From Alphaproteobacteria bacterium (GTDB lineage: Bacteria; Pseudomonadota; Alphaproteobacteria; Rhodobacterales; Rhodobacteraceae): DNA of 49,782 nucleotides. The notes beneath the pieces were generated by a model. That model was not told where the DNA came from. It did not search any database and saw only the letters and a program-made list of their open reading frames with translations. Of the stretch, positions 27,350 through 35,659 are shown one piece after another (position 1 is the first letter of the stretch; the number at the start of each line of letters is the position of its first letter). The stretch lies in NCBI GenBank assembly GCA_016869835.1, contig VGDH01000006.1, positions 1-49,782 on the forward strand, written 5' to 3'. Position numbers and translations under genes: made by a program.

Positions 27350-28705
27350 TTAGCGCCGTGTCGGGGCCTTTGGGGTGCGCTTCTTGCCCCGCAGGTTCGA
27401 CTTTTCGATCAGCCCTTCATACTGATGGGCCAGAAGATGCGACTGCGCCTGATTGATAGTGTCCATGGTGACCGAGACCACGATCAAAACCGAGGTGCCG
27501 CCGAAATAGAAGGGAATGGCGAAGTGGTCGCGCAGAACTTCGGGCAGAAGGCAGATCAGCGCCAGATAGCCAGAGCCCAGCACGAGAACGCGGTTCACCA
27601 CGTATTCAAGGTATTCCTCGGTCTTTTTGCCGGGGCGGATCCCGGGGATAAAGCCGTTCTGATTCTGCAGGTTCTGCGCCACATCCTCGACCTTGAAGGC
27701 GACGTTGTGGGTGTAGAAATACGAGAAGAACACGATCATGCCGATGAAGAACGCCAGATAAAGCGGCTGGCCCGGACCGAAGTAGGCCAGGATCGTCGAC
27801 ATGATCGGGCCGGTCTGAGCGCCCGAGAAGGTCGAGATGGTGATCGGCAAGAGCAAAAGCGACGAGGCAAAGATCGCCGGGATCACACCCGAGGGGTTCA
27901 CCTTGATCGGCAGATGCGACGAGCCGCCGTCGAACACCTTCATGCCCACCTGACGGCGGGGATACTGGATGGTGATCTTGCGCAGCGCGCGTTCCATGAA
28001 GACCACGGCGGCGATGACCACAACCACCATGATCAAGACGCCGATGATGACCGGGGTGGAAATGACCCCTGCGCGGCCTTGGCTGAAGAACTGCGCCAAG
28101 GCGGCCGGGATTTCGGCCACGATGCCGACGAAAATGATAAGCGAGATGCCATTGCCGATACCGCGCGCGGTGATCTGTTCACCCAGCCACATCAGGAACA
28201 TGGTGCCGCCGACCAGCGTGATGACGCAGGCCGCGATGAAGAAGGCGCCGGGCGTATGGGCCAGCCCGCCTGCTTGCAGCGAAATGGCGATGCCATAGCC
28301 CTGGAACAGCGCCAGCGCTACGGTGCCATAGCGCGTCCACTGGTTCATCTTCTTGCGGCCCTGCTCGCCTTCTTTCTTCATCTGTTCAAGCGCTGGCACC
28401 ATAGAGGCCAAAAGCTGGACGATGATCGAGGCCGAGATATAGGGCATGATGCCAAGGGCAAAGATCCCCATGCGGCTGATGGCGCCGCCAGTGAACATGT
28501 TGAGGATCCCGCCCAGACCGGCGCCCGCTTCGGCCATGAAATCGCGCAGGGCCTGACCGTCGATCCCGGGAACCGGGATATAGGTGCCAAGGCGATAGAC
28601 GATCAGCAAACCGATGGTGAAGAAAATGCGCTGACGCAGATCCGTCGCCTTGCTGAAGGCCCCCCAGGAAAGGTTGGCCGCCATTTGCTCTGCAGCAGAT
28701 GCCAT
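27350..28705 (-). CDS. secY: preprotein translocase subunit SecY
   Basis: 451 residues and ten membrane segments. Recognisable parts are RIFFTIGLLIVYRLGTYIPVPGI, the plug/TM2 area NMFTGGAISRMGIFALGIMPYISASI, the cytoplasmic loop QYPRRQVG and IRPGKKTEEYLEYV near the C-terminus. This is the pore of the Sec translocon. It lies between rplO and adk as in other bacteria; its membrane partner YidC is encoded at 5670-7493. Confidence 0.98.
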   Translation of the reverse strand: MASAAEQMAANLSWGAFSKATDLRQRIFFTIGLLIVYRLGTYIPVPGIDGQALRDFMAEAGAGLGGILNMFTGGAISRMGIFALGIMPYISASIIVQLLASMVPALEQMKKEGEQGRKKMNQWTRYGTVALALFQGYGIAISLQAGGLAHTPGAFFIAACVITLVGGTMFLMWLGEQITARGIGNGISLIIFVGIVAEIPAALAQFFSQGRAGVISTPVIIGVLIMVVVVIAAVVFMERALRKITIQYPRRQVGMKVFDGGSSHLPIKVNPSGVIPAIFASSLLLLPITISTFSGAQTGPIMSTILAYFGPGQPLYLAFFIGMIVFFSYFYTHNVAFKVEDVAQNLQNQNGFIPGIRPGKKTEEYLEYVVNRVLVLGSGYLALICLLPEVLRDHFAIPFYFGGTSVLIVVSVTMDTINQAQSHLLAHQYEGLIEKSNLRGKKRTPKAPTRR

Positions 28706-28781
28706 ATTGGGTCTCTTTCATGCACAGCGCCGCCAAACCGTTCTCCGGTCGGCGGCGCGGGAAAACTTGTGGGATGATGTA

Positions 28782-28799
28782 AGCGGTCTTTTGACCGCT
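28782..28799. other. hairpin between rplO and secY
   Basis: AGCGGTC-TTTT-GACCGCT, nine bases downstream of rplO in the transcribed direction. A second GC-rich inverted repeat (CGCCGCC/GGCGGCG) lies nearer secY. They may tune the ratio of ribosomal to translocon mRNA; inference. Confidence 0.4.
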
Positions 28800-28808
28800 C
28801 ACAACCTC

Positions 28809-29276
28809 TTATTCCGCGGCTTGCGCAACCGTGAGCGAACCACCGGCGGCCTTGACGGCCTCGATGGCGGCAGCCGAAGCGCCGGTCACGACCAGCTTGA
28901 CGGCGGTCTTGATCTCGCCCTTGTTCAGCACGCGGATGCCGTCATGCTTGGACTTGGTGATGCCCGAGGCAACCAGAACGTCCTCGGTGATTTCCGCCTT
29001 GGCATCCAGCTTGCCCAGACCGATGAACTTTTCGATCAGGCCCAGGTTGATGACAGCGTATTGGTTGGCGTTCGGCTTGTTGAAGCCGCGCTTCGGCAGA
29101 CGACGGTAAAGCGGCATCTGGCCGCCTTCGTAGCCGCCAATGGCGACGCCCGAACGGGATTTCTGGCCCTTGATACCACGGCCAGCGGTCTTGCCCTTGC
29201 CAGAGCCCGGACCACGCGCCACGCGCTTTTTCTTGCGGGCCGCGCCTTCGTTGTCGGAAAGTTCATGCAATTTCAT
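28809..29276 (-). CDS. rplO: 50S ribosomal protein uL15
   Basis: 155 residues starting [19 protein letters not shown], then [21 protein letters not shown] and [15 protein letters not shown], the invariant basic loop of uL15. It binds 23S rRNA early in assembly. Normally rplO follows rpmD directly; here 684 bases with ectC, a terminator and a separate promoter intervene. ATG 29276 is the family start. Confidence 0.97.
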   Translation of the reverse strand: MKLHELSDNEGAARKKKRVARGPGSGKGKTAGRGIKGQKSRSGVAIGGYEGGQMPLYRRLPKRGFNKPNANQYAVINLGLIEKFIGLGKLDAKAEITEDVLVASGITKSKHDGIRVLNKGEIKTAVKLVVTGASAAAIEAVKAAGGSLTVAQAAE

Positions 29277-29406
29277 GTCGCAAACTCCTATGCCGGAACT
29301 GCACCCACTGCGACGGCGGGGCAAACACGGCGTTTCTTGTTGGTTATGTGGCGCGAAGCGCACCACAGGTCTTGTTGATTCTCATGGCCCAGAGGTCCAC
29401 CGGGGG

Positions 29407-29435
29407 CGTATAGAGGGCGCCCGCCAATCAATCAA
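29407..29435 (-). promoter_or_regulatory. sigma70-type promoter of rplO-secY-adk and following genes
   Basis: On the minus strand TTGATT (29435-29430) and TATACG (29412-29407) are 17 bases apart. Transcription would start near 29400, about 125 bases before rplO. The -10 TATACG is identical to that of the rpmC promoter at 34304-34309. It lies between ectC and rplO. Confidence 0.6.
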
Positions 29436-29439
29436 GCCC

Positions 29440-29462
29440 CGTAGGGCGGGGTTCACCCCGCC
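29440..29462. repeat. GTAGGG hairpin repeat, copy A (3' end of ectC)
   Basis: CGTAGGGCGGGGTTCACCCC plus GCC: a stem GGCGGGG/CCCCGCC with loop TTCA. The ectC stop codon lies in the loop, so the last codons of ectC are supplied by the repeat. A near copy is at 29931-29954. Confidence 0.75.
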
Positions 29463-29842
29463 GCCGGTGCAGGATAGCTGCCCGAGGCATCATGTTTTTC
29501 CTGCCCCGTCAGCGCAGGCGTAAACACGCAGATGATCCGCAGGTCGGTGGTGGCACGCAACAGATGCGCCTCGTGGTGATCCAGCACATAGACCGTGCCG
29601 GGACCAAGCGGCCAGGTTTCACCCGTGGCGACATTCACCACCTCGCCCACGCCTTCGATGACGTAGTTGGTTTCGACATGGTTCTTGTATTCCAGATGCT
29701 GCTCGGTCCCCGCCTTGCACAGCGTATCATGCAGCGAATAGCCCAAGCCATCGGCAGCCAGAAGGATGCGGCGGCTTTCAAAGGCCTCACCCTTCACATG
29801 GGCGGCGGTGTTGAGGATGGAGGCAAGGGTGCGGACGATCAT
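29453..29842 (-). CDS. ectC: L-ectoine synthase, orphan gene inside the ribosomal cluster
   Basis: 129 residues, the usual EctC size, one cupin domain. By number it keeps the iron ligands known from Paenibacillus lautus EctC, Glu57, Tyr85 and His93, and the pocket residues Ser23, Arg25, Thr40, Tyr52, Cys105, Phe107, Glu115 and His117; only Trp21 is Phe. Motifs are [30 protein letters not shown] and [13 protein letters not shown]. EctC closes the ring of N-gamma-acetyl-diaminobutyrate to ectoine, an osmolyte. No ectA, ectB or ectD is near, so it may use another source of substrate or act on a different one, as proposed for solitary EctC proteins. It lies between rpmD and rplO. Confidence 0.9.
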   Translation of the reverse strand: MIVRTLASILNTAAHVKGEAFESRRILLAADGLGYSLHDTLCKAGTEQHLEYKNHVETNYVIEGVGEVVNVATGETWPLGPGTVYVLDHHEAHLLRATTDLRIICVFTPALTGQEKHDASGSYPAPAAG

Positions 29843-29850
29843 GGCGGCTC

Positions 29851-29874
29851 GTTGGACGATGGAATTTGTCCAAC
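29851..29874. promoter_or_regulatory. palindrome just upstream of ectC, probable operator
   Basis: Perfect 7-base arms GTTGGAC and GTCCAAC with a 10-base spacer, nine bases before the ectC ATG. The arm centres are 17 bases apart, close to one and a half helical turns, which fits a dimeric regulator. Overlap with the start region suggests repression. The regulator is unknown. Confidence 0.5.
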
Positions 29875-29900
29875 CATGCCGAATTCAACGCAAAAAGCAA

Positions 29901-29926
29901 ACGCCCCCGCGTTTCCGCAGGGGCGT
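29901..29926 (-). terminator. terminator after rpmD
   Basis: On the minus strand ACGCCCCTGCGG pairs with GCGGGGGCGT around AAAC and is followed by TTTGCTTTTT. It lies 35 bases after the rpmD stop and should end the rpmC-to-rpmD transcript before ectC. Confidence 0.8.
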
Positions 29927-29930
29927 TACC

Positions 29931-29954
29931 CGTAGGGTGGGGTTTCACCCCACT
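29931..29954. repeat. GTAGGG hairpin repeat, copy B (between rpmD and its terminator)
   Basis: CGTAGGGTGGGGTTTCACCC plus CACT, a stem GTGGGG/CCCCAC. It matches copy A at 29440 in all but three or four positions and in the same orientation, so the two form direct repeats around ectC. Confidence 0.75.
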
Positions 29955-29960
29955 AAACGC

Positions 29961-30179
29961 TTACTCACGCTCTTCGATGATCTGAACGAGGTGGCTGATC
30001 TTGTTGACCATGCCGCGGATGGAAGGGGTATCTTCCAGCTCACGGGTGCGGTTCAGCTTGTTCAGGCCCAGACCTTTCAAGGTCGCGGTCTGCACGGCCG
30101 GACGGCGGGCGGCCGAGGCCACCTGCTTGACGACGATGGTCTTCTTGGCGGCCGCAGCCGCTGCTTTCTTCGCTGCCAT
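29961..30179 (-). CDS. rpmD: 50S ribosomal protein uL30 with basic Ala/Lys N-terminal extension
   Basis: 72 residues. The first 13 ([13 protein letters not shown]) are an extension before the uL30 core [35 protein letters not shown] and [14 protein letters not shown]. It binds 23S rRNA on the outer face. It lies two bases after rpsE. It is the last gene before the operon break. Confidence 0.96.
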   Translation of the reverse strand: MAAKKAAAAAAKKTIVVKQVASAARRPAVQTATLKGLGLNKLNRTRELEDTPSIRGMVNKISHLVQIIEERE

Positions 30180-30181
30180 GA

Positions 30182-30766
30182 TCAGGCCTCCACGGTTTCA
30201 GCGGCGGACTTGCCCAGGATCTCGGCCACTTTCTTGTTGCGGCGGGCCGCAACCTGACGGGGCGAGGTTTCCTGCTTCAGACCGTCGATGGTCGCACGGA
30301 TCATGTTGTAGGGGTTCTGCGAGCCGATCGACTTCGCAACAACGTCCTGCAGACCCAGCATTTCGAAGACGGCGCGCATCGGGCCGCCGGCGATGATGCC
30401 GGTACCGGCCACAGCCGAGCGCATCACGACTTTACCGGCGCCATGACGGCCTTCCATGTCGTGGTGCAAGGTGCGGGCGTCCTTCAGCGGCACGCGGATC
30501 ATCTGGCGCTTGGCCTGTTCCGTTGCCTTGCGGATCGCTTCCGGCACTTCCTTGGCCTTGCCCTTGCCGAAGCCGACGCGACCTTTCTGATCACCGACAA
30601 CGACGAGTGCTGCAAAGCCAAAGCGCTTGCCGCCCTTCACGGTTTTCGAAACGCGGTTGATCGCGACCAGACGGTCAGCGAATTCCGGAGTTTCCTCGGG
30701 ACGGTTGTCACGACGATCGCCGCCACGCTGGCCACGGTCTTCACGACGGTTTTCACGTTCTGCCAT
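30182..30766 (-). CDS. rpsE: 30S ribosomal protein uS5
   Basis: 194 residues. An Arg/Glu-rich leader ([16 protein letters not shown]) precedes the S5 domain with [18 protein letters not shown] and [20 protein letters not shown]. The C-terminal part has [20 protein letters not shown] and ends with Ala-rich sequence. It supports decoding accuracy. Gap of 11 bases to rplR upstream. Confidence 0.98.
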   Translation of the reverse strand: MAERENRREDRGQRGGDRRDNRPEETPEFADRLVAINRVSKTVKGGKRFGFAALVVVGDQKGRVGFGKGKAKEVPEAIRKATEQAKRQMIRVPLKDARTLHHDMEGRHGAGKVVMRSAVAGTGIIAGGPMRAVFEMLGLQDVVAKSIGSQNPYNMIRATIDGLKQETSPRQVAARRNKKVAEILGKSAAETVEA

Positions 30767-30777
30767 TTTTCAACTCC

Positions 30778-31137
30778 TCAGAACTTCAGGCCGCCTTCAC
30801 GGGCAGCATCGGCCAAAGCCTTGATCTTGCCGTGAAAGAGGAAACCGCCGCGGTCGAAGTAGCACTCTTCGACACCGGCCTTCTTGGCGCGCTCGGCGAT
30901 GGTGAGACCCACCTTCGCCGCCGCTTCCACGTTGTTCTTGCCGACGAAGCCCAGACCTTTTTCCAAGGTCGAAGCTGCAGCAACGGTGATGCCCTTCATG
31001 TCGTCGATCAGCTGAACGCTGATGTTCTTCGACGAGCGGTGAACGGACAGGCGAAGACGGCCATTGGCCATCGCCTTGATCTTGTTCCGGACGCGCATGC
31101 GGCGCTTGAGGAACAGCTCTCTCTTGTTGTTCGCCAT
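30778..31137 (-). CDS. rplR: 50S ribosomal protein uL18
   Basis: 119 residues from ATG 31137: [20 protein letters not shown], then [19 protein letters not shown] and [20 protein letters not shown], the family end. It brings 5S rRNA to the large subunit together with uL5, also encoded here. The frame is open upstream into rplF without similarity, so the start is firm. Confidence 0.97.
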   Translation of the reverse strand: MANNKRELFLKRRMRVRNKIKAMANGRLRLSVHRSSKNISVQLIDDMKGITVAAASTLEKGLGFVGKNNVEAAAKVGLTIAERAKKAGVEECYFDRGGFLFHGKIKALADAAREGGLKF

Positions 31138-31148
31138 CTTTGCGCCCC

Positions 31149-31682
31149 TTACTTCTTCTTGCCTTCCTTGCGGAACACGAACTCGTCCTTGTAGCGGATG
31201 CCTTTGCCCTTGTATGGCTCGGGCTTGCGCCATTCGCGGATGTTCGCGGCGACCTGACCAACCTGCTGCTGATCAATGCCTTCCACAACGATTTCGGTCT
31301 GCTTCGGAGAGGTCACGGTGACGCCCTTCGGCACCTCGAAGTTCACTTCGTGGCTATAGCCGAGCGCGAGCTTCAGGACATTGCTGGCCATCGCAGCGCG
31401 ATAACCCACACCCTGAATTTCCATTTCCTTCTTGAAGCCGGTGCTGACGCCGATCACCAGATTTTCGATCATCGAGCGGGTCATGCCCCACTGCTGACGC
31501 GCGATCTTCGAGGTGCCACGGGGCGTCACCTTGATGGTGTCATTTTCCATCGACAGGGTGACGTTGTCGCCAGCGGTGAAGCTGCGGGTGCCCTTCGGGC
31601 CTTTGACTTCGACAGTCTGGCCCGAAATGCTGGCCGAAACGCCTTTGACAAGGGCGACGGGTTTCTTGCCGATACGAGACAT
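31149..31682 (-). CDS. rplF: 50S ribosomal protein uL6
   Basis: 177 residues with [28 protein letters not shown] and the end [20 protein letters not shown], the usual two-domain uL6. AAGGAGGG lies seven bases before the ATG. It sits near the sarcin-ricin loop and factor-binding site. Standard spc-operon position. Confidence 0.98.
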   Translation of the reverse strand: MSRIGKKPVALVKGVSASISGQTVEVKGPKGTRSFTAGDNVTLSMENDTIKVTPRGTSKIARQQWGMTRSMIENLVIGVSTGFKKEMEIQGVGYRAAMASNVLKLALGYSHEVNFEVPKGVTVTSPKQTEIVVEGIDQQQVGQVAANIREWRKPEPYKGKGIRYKDEFVFRKEGKKK

Positions 31683-31692
31683 TCAACCCTCC

Positions 31693-32091
31693 TTAGAACA
31701 CGGTGCAAAGCACTTCGCCGCCAACATTGGCTGCGCGCGCATTTGCATCCGACATGACGCCTTTGGGCGTCGAGACGATGGAGATACCCATGCCATTGCG
31801 GACCGAGGGGATATCCTTGACGCCCATGTACACACGACGGCCGGGCTTCGACACGCGCTTGACTTCGCGGATCACCGGGGTGCCTTCGTAGTACTTCAGG
31901 CTGATTTCAAACTCGCCCTGGCCATTGGCCGTGGCTTTCTTTTCATAGCCGCGGATGTAGCCTTCCGACAGCAGCACGTCCAGAACACGGGCGCGCAGGG
32001 TCGAAGCGGGGGTCGTCACGGTGGACTTGCCGCGCATCTGGCTGTTGCGGATACGGGTCAGCATATCGCCAATAGGATCGTTCATCGACAT
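31693..32091 (-). CDS. rpsH: 30S ribosomal protein uS8
   Basis: 132 residues, [19 protein letters not shown], with ILSEGYI-like [12 protein letters not shown] and the end [33 protein letters not shown] 32091 has GGAGAT six bases upstream, so it is preferred over the ATG two codons later. In E. coli this protein represses the spc operon mRNA; a similar role here is possible. Confidence 0.98.
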   Translation of the reverse strand: MSMNDPIGDMLTRIRNSQMRGKSTVTTPASTLRARVLDVLLSEGYIRGYEKKATANGQGEFEISLKYYEGTPVIREVKRVSKPGRRVYMGVKDIPSVRNGMGISIVSTPKGVMSDANARAANVGGEVLCTVF

Positions 32092-32103
32092 TGTGCGATC
32101 TCC

Positions 32104-32409
32104 TTACCAGCTGGACTTGACCATGCCGGGGATCTGGCCGAACGAGGCCAGTTCACGCAGCATGATGCGGCTGAGTTTGAGCTTGCGATAGAACGCATGC
32201 GGACGGCCCGTCAGCTGGCAGCGGTTGTGGATCCGCGTCGCCGACGAGTTGCGGGGCATCTCGGCCAGTTTCAAGGTCGCCTTGAAGCGCTCTTCCACCG
32301 GCTTGGACTGGTCGTTGATCACCGCTTTCAGGGCGGCGCGCTTGGAAGCGTGCTGCTTCACAAGGGCGGCGCGCTTCACTTCGCGGTTCACCATGGATTT
32401 CTTTGCCAT
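32104..32409 (-). CDS. rpsN: 30S ribosomal protein uS14, zinc-independent type
   Basis: 101 residues, [19 protein letters not shown], then [20 protein letters not shown] and the end [11 protein letters not shown]. It has the long form without the CXXC zinc pairs of the short form. It is part of the small-subunit head. It follows rplE after 18 bases. Confidence 0.98.
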   Translation of the reverse strand: MAKKSMVNREVKRAALVKQHASKRAALKAVINDQSKPVEERFKATLKLAEMPRNSSATRIHNRCQLTGRPHAFYRKLKLSRIMLRELASFGQIPGMVKSSW

Positions 32410-32427
32410 TGTATCGGTTCCTCGCGC

Positions 32428-32987
<560 letters not shown>

Positions 32988-32988
<1 letters not shown>

Positions 32989-33293
32989 CAGATGGCCTCC
33001 CCGGTGGTCTTGGCGAAGCGAACCTTCTTGTCGCCTTCCATGCGGAAGCCGACGCGGGTGGCCTTGCCGTTCTTGTCCATCAGCGCCAGGTTCGACAGGT
33101 CGATCGGCATGGCTTTTGCCAGACGGCCGCCCTGCGAGGCTTGGGACTGCTTGGTGTGACGGATCGCGACGTTGACGCCTTCGACCACGGCCTTGTTCTC
33201 GGACGGCATCACAGTGGTGATCTCACCCTGCTTGCCCTTGTCCTTGCCGGTCAACACGACAACCTTGTCGCCCTTACGGAGTTTCGCAGCCAT
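32988..33293 (-). CDS. rplX: 50S ribosomal protein uL24
   Basis: 101 residues, [20 protein letters not shown] with the KOW motif, then [20 protein letters not shown]. It starts large-subunit assembly. Its ATG overlaps the rplN stop by one base (TAATG) and its stop overlaps rplE, so three genes are translationally coupled. Confidence 0.98.
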
Positions 33294-33661
33294 TACAGCA
33301 CCTCCGGCGCAAGCGAGATGATCTTCATGAAGTTCTTGGCACGCAGTTCGCGCACGACCGGCCCGAAGATACGGGTGCCGACGGGTTCACCCTGGTTGTT
33401 CAGGATGACGGCGGCATTGCGGTCAAAACGGATGGAGGTGCCGTCTTCACGGCGAACTTCCTTTGCGGTGCGAACGACCACGGCCTTGCGGACGTCGCCT
33501 TTTTTCACACGGCCCTTCGGAATGGCTTCCTTCACCGAAACAACGATGATGTCACCGACCGAAGCATAACGGCGGTGAGAACCGCCAAGAACCTTGATGC
33601 ACTGCACTCGGCGTGCGCCGGAGTTGTCAGCCACATCCAGATTCGTTTGCATCTGGATCAT
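33293..33661 (-). CDS. rplN: 50S ribosomal protein uL14
   Basis: 122 residues, [40 protein letters not shown] and the end [18 protein letters not shown], the usual full-length uL14. It forms part of an intersubunit bridge. It follows rpsQ after a 78-base gap, longer than the other gaps here. Confidence 0.98.
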   Translation of the reverse strand: MIQMQTNLDVADNSGARRVQCIKVLGGSHRRYASVGDIIVVSVKEAIPKGRVKKGDVRKAVVVRTAKEVRREDGTSIRFDRNAAVILNNQGEPVGTRIFGPVVRELRAKNFMKIISLAPEVL

Positions 33662-33739
33662 TTGGTTTCTCCCGACCTTTGGGGACCGCTACACTGGCCC
33701 CAGGGTTTCGATTGACGGAAGACGACCGTTCTCGGGGCC

Positions 33740-33973
33740 TCAGACCTCGACAACGACCGTCCAACGTTTGGTTTTCGAAATCGGCGCGCATTCTTCAATG
33801 CGAACGGTGTCACCGACCTTGAACTTGTTCTCCGCATCGTGAGCACGATATTTCTTCGACTTACGAACGGTCTTTTGCAGCAGCGGGTGCTTGAAGCGAC
33901 GTTCCACCAGAACGGTGATGGTCTGTTCGTTCTTGTCCGAGGTGACAACACCCTGCAGGATACGTTTCGGCAT
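33740..33973 (-). CDS. rpsQ: 30S ribosomal protein uS17
   Basis: 77 residues, [40 protein letters not shown] and [18 protein letters not shown], the OB-fold uS17. It binds 16S rRNA early. It follows rpmC after 11 bases. Confidence 0.98.
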   Translation of the reverse strand: MPKRILQGVVTSDKNEQTITVLVERRFKHPLLQKTVRKSKKYRAHDAENKFKVGDTVRIEECAPISKTKRWTVVVEV

Positions 33974-33984
33974 GGCGGTTCCCC

Positions 33985-34185
33985 TTACTTCGCAGCTTCA
34001 GCAGCTTTTTGGTTCAACACGGTCTTGATGCGGGCGACGTCACGACGGACAGCGCGCATGCGGGCGGTGTTTTCCAGCTGGTTGGTGGCGGCCTGGAAGC
34101 GCAGGTTGAAGGCTTCCTTCTTCAGCACCACGAGATTCTCGCGCAGCGCTTCGGGGGTTTTCCCGTGCAGTTCTTTGGCGTTCAT
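33985..34185 (-). CDS. rpmC: 50S ribosomal protein uL29
   Basis: 66 residues, [20 protein letters not shown] with [20 protein letters not shown] and [12 protein letters not shown] two-helix protein at the tunnel exit, near the docking site of trigger factor and SecY. In most bacteria rplP lies directly upstream; here a promoter and unrelated genes do. Confidence 0.97.
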   Translation of the reverse strand: MNAKELHGKTPEALRENLVVLKKEAFNLRFQAATNQLENTARMRAVRRDVARIKTVLNQKAAEAAK

Positions 34186-34303
34186 GCGCCTCTTCCTTTC
34201 ACAATCACCAGACGGCCCCCAAAGTGATTTCAGGGTTACCGTTGATCTGGCGGATCAATGACAAACCAACGATTCCGAGTCGCCCCGGGATCGCGGATAG
34301 CGC

Positions 34304-34332
34304 CGTATAGGGGGGTGGAGGTAGGATGGCAA
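34304..34332 (-). promoter_or_regulatory. sigma70-type promoter of the rpmC-to-rpmD ribosomal operon
   Basis: On the minus strand TTGCCA (34332-34327) and TATACG (34309-34304) are 17 bases apart, about 120 bases before rpmC. The rest of the 222-base gap (34186-34407) shows no gene. Confidence 0.6.
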
Positions 34333-34407
34333 GCGGGAAAACCCTTGCCAGACGTCCAAACTCGCAAAGATCAAGCTGCGGGCTGTATTACGGTCACGGC
34401 TGCCACA

Positions 34408-34659
34408 TCAACCAAGCTTCTCGGCAATCCACATCTTGATCAGCGACTGCCGGGTGACGCCCAGCCGTCCAGCTTCCTTGTCCAGCCCCTGGACCATCCA
34501 AGCCGGGAAATCCACGTTCACCCGGCGGGCTTCCTGATTGGGGCGGCGGGCCTTGGCCCAGTCGAAGTAGGTAGAGACATCCTCGCCATTGTCGAACATC
34601 TCATCAAGTTCTTCAGCCGTGATGGGTTTGGGGGCCTTTGCGGCCTCACTTGCCTTCAT
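34408..34659 (-). CDS. brnA: BrnA-type antitoxin (ribbon-helix-helix)
   Basis: 83 residues from ATG 34659. The N-terminal half is acidic (ITAEELDEMFDNGEDVSTYF) and probably wraps the toxin. The C-terminal half holds the DNA-binding part RRVNVDFPAWMVQGLDKEAG then LGVTRQSLIKMWIAEKL. It follows and overlaps brnT by 14 bases, the toxin-first order typical of BrnTA. It should neutralise BrnT and repress the pair from the palindrome upstream of brnT. Confidence 0.88.
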   Translation of the reverse strand: MKASEAAKAPKPITAEELDEMFDNGEDVSTYFDWAKARRPNQEARRVNVDFPAWMVQGLDKEAGRLGVTRQSLIKMWIAEKLG

Positions 34660-34915
34660 AATGTCCCACCTCCTCTTTTCGTGCCCGCCGAACCGAGATG
34701 ATCCAGACGGTTTCTCCGCGAAACGTGCAGATTGCGGTCCAGTGCTTGCCCCCAATCAGGCCGATTGCAAGAAACCGCGCCTCAGTGGTGATCTGGGCCT
34801 TCGACAGAACGACCTCAATCACATCATCCAGCCACAAAGCCTGCGCTTCGACAAAGTCGATGCCGTGCTTTTCTTTGTTGCTGGCACTCTTGGCTGCGTC
34901 GAACTCAAACTTCAT
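34646..34915 (-). CDS. brnT: BrnT-type ribonuclease toxin
   Basis: 89 residues starting MKFEFDAAKSASNKEKHGID, the BrnT signature (FEFD, then N-x-x-KHGI), followed by FVEAQALWLDD and IISVRRARKEEVGHYEG with the Arg pair near the C-terminus. BrnT has a RelE-like fold and cuts RNA to stop translation. Length and residues look intact. The ATG lies only about six bases after a good -10 box and no ribosome-binding site precedes it, so the mRNA may be leaderless. Confidence 0.9.
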   Translation of the reverse strand: MKFEFDAAKSASNKEKHGIDFVEAQALWLDDVIEVVLSKAQITTEARFLAIGLIGGKHWTAICTFRGETVWIISVRRARKEEVGHYEGK

Positions 34916-34920
34916 GTGGC

Positions 34921-34949
34921 AATATAGTATAGAATCTATACCTTTTCAA
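34921..34949 (-). promoter_or_regulatory. brnTA promoter with operator in its spacer
   Basis: On the minus strand TTGAAA (34949-34944) and TATATT (34926-34921) are 17 bases apart. A perfect 15-base palindrome GTATAGA-A-TCTATAC (34927-34941) fills the spacer. This is the likely binding site of BrnA. The predicted transcription start falls on the brnT ATG. Confidence 0.72.
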
Positions 34950-34955
34950 TCACGC

Positions 34956-35573
34956 CTAGTTGTAATTGAAACTCACCGAAATCCGCTCTTCCTCGCTCAT
35001 GTTCATCGGCACCTCGTGCCGCAGCCAGCTTTCCCACAACAAAAGCTCGCCCACCTCGGGTTTCACATAGACAAAGGGTTGCAGCTCCTGCGGGGTGTCT
35101 TTCTTCCGCAGGGGGGACAGCATCATCATCGCGTGGCGGGGGTCTTCCAGTTTCAGGGCTGACGTGCCTTCCGGCATCTGGACATAGGTCGTGCCCGAAA
35201 TCACCGAATGGGGGTGGATGTGGCTGGAGTGGGTGCCGCCTTCGGGCAGAATGTTGATCCAGAAGGCGTTGCATTTCAGCTTTTTGCCCTGCAGGTCAAA
35301 GCCCAAGGCGTCGCAAAACGCCGCCACATGCTTGTCCAACGCCTTTTCCAGATCGGCAAAGATCGGCGCGCGCCAGGGCAGGTCGTCCAGCGAGGCATAG
35401 GAGGTATAGCCCGGATAGCCCTCACGCTCGCACCATTCCTGACCCGCCTCGTCATCCTCGGCAATCGCGATGCAGGTGTCGCGCAGGTCTTCGTAATTCA
35501 CCTTTTTCTTGGCCAGATCGTTCAACTTGGCGCGATAAAGCGGCGTGACGAACAGGTTGGTCAGGGTGGACAT
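34956..35573 (-). CDS. TIGR02466-type 2OG-Fe(II) oxygenase-like protein
   Basis: 205 residues from ATG 35573. MSTLTNLFVTPLYRAKL is the family start. The cupin-like core has NAFWINILPEGGTHSSHIHP (His residues for iron), SGTTYVQMPEG, a later His in SWLRHEVPMNMSEEERISVS and the closing Arg-x-Ser that binds 2-oxoglutarate in this superfamily. The substrate is unknown. It lies alone on the minus strand between brnTA and the kinase gene. Confidence 0.82.
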   Translation of the reverse strand: MSTLTNLFVTPLYRAKLNDLAKKKVNYEDLRDTCIAIAEDDEAGQEWCEREGYPGYTSYASLDDLPWRAPIFADLEKALDKHVAAFCDALGFDLQGKKLKCNAFWINILPEGGTHSSHIHPHSVISGTTYVQMPEGTSALKLEDPRHAMMMLSPLRKKDTPQELQPFVYVKPEVGELLLWESWLRHEVPMNMSEEERISVSFNYN

Positions 35574-35659
35574 GGGAAGGCTCCGAACAGGCAGGGCGGG
35601 ATGGGCCTGTCGTTCCATACCTTTGGTTTTGGCGCAAGGTGGCTTGGTGTCTGGTGGGC

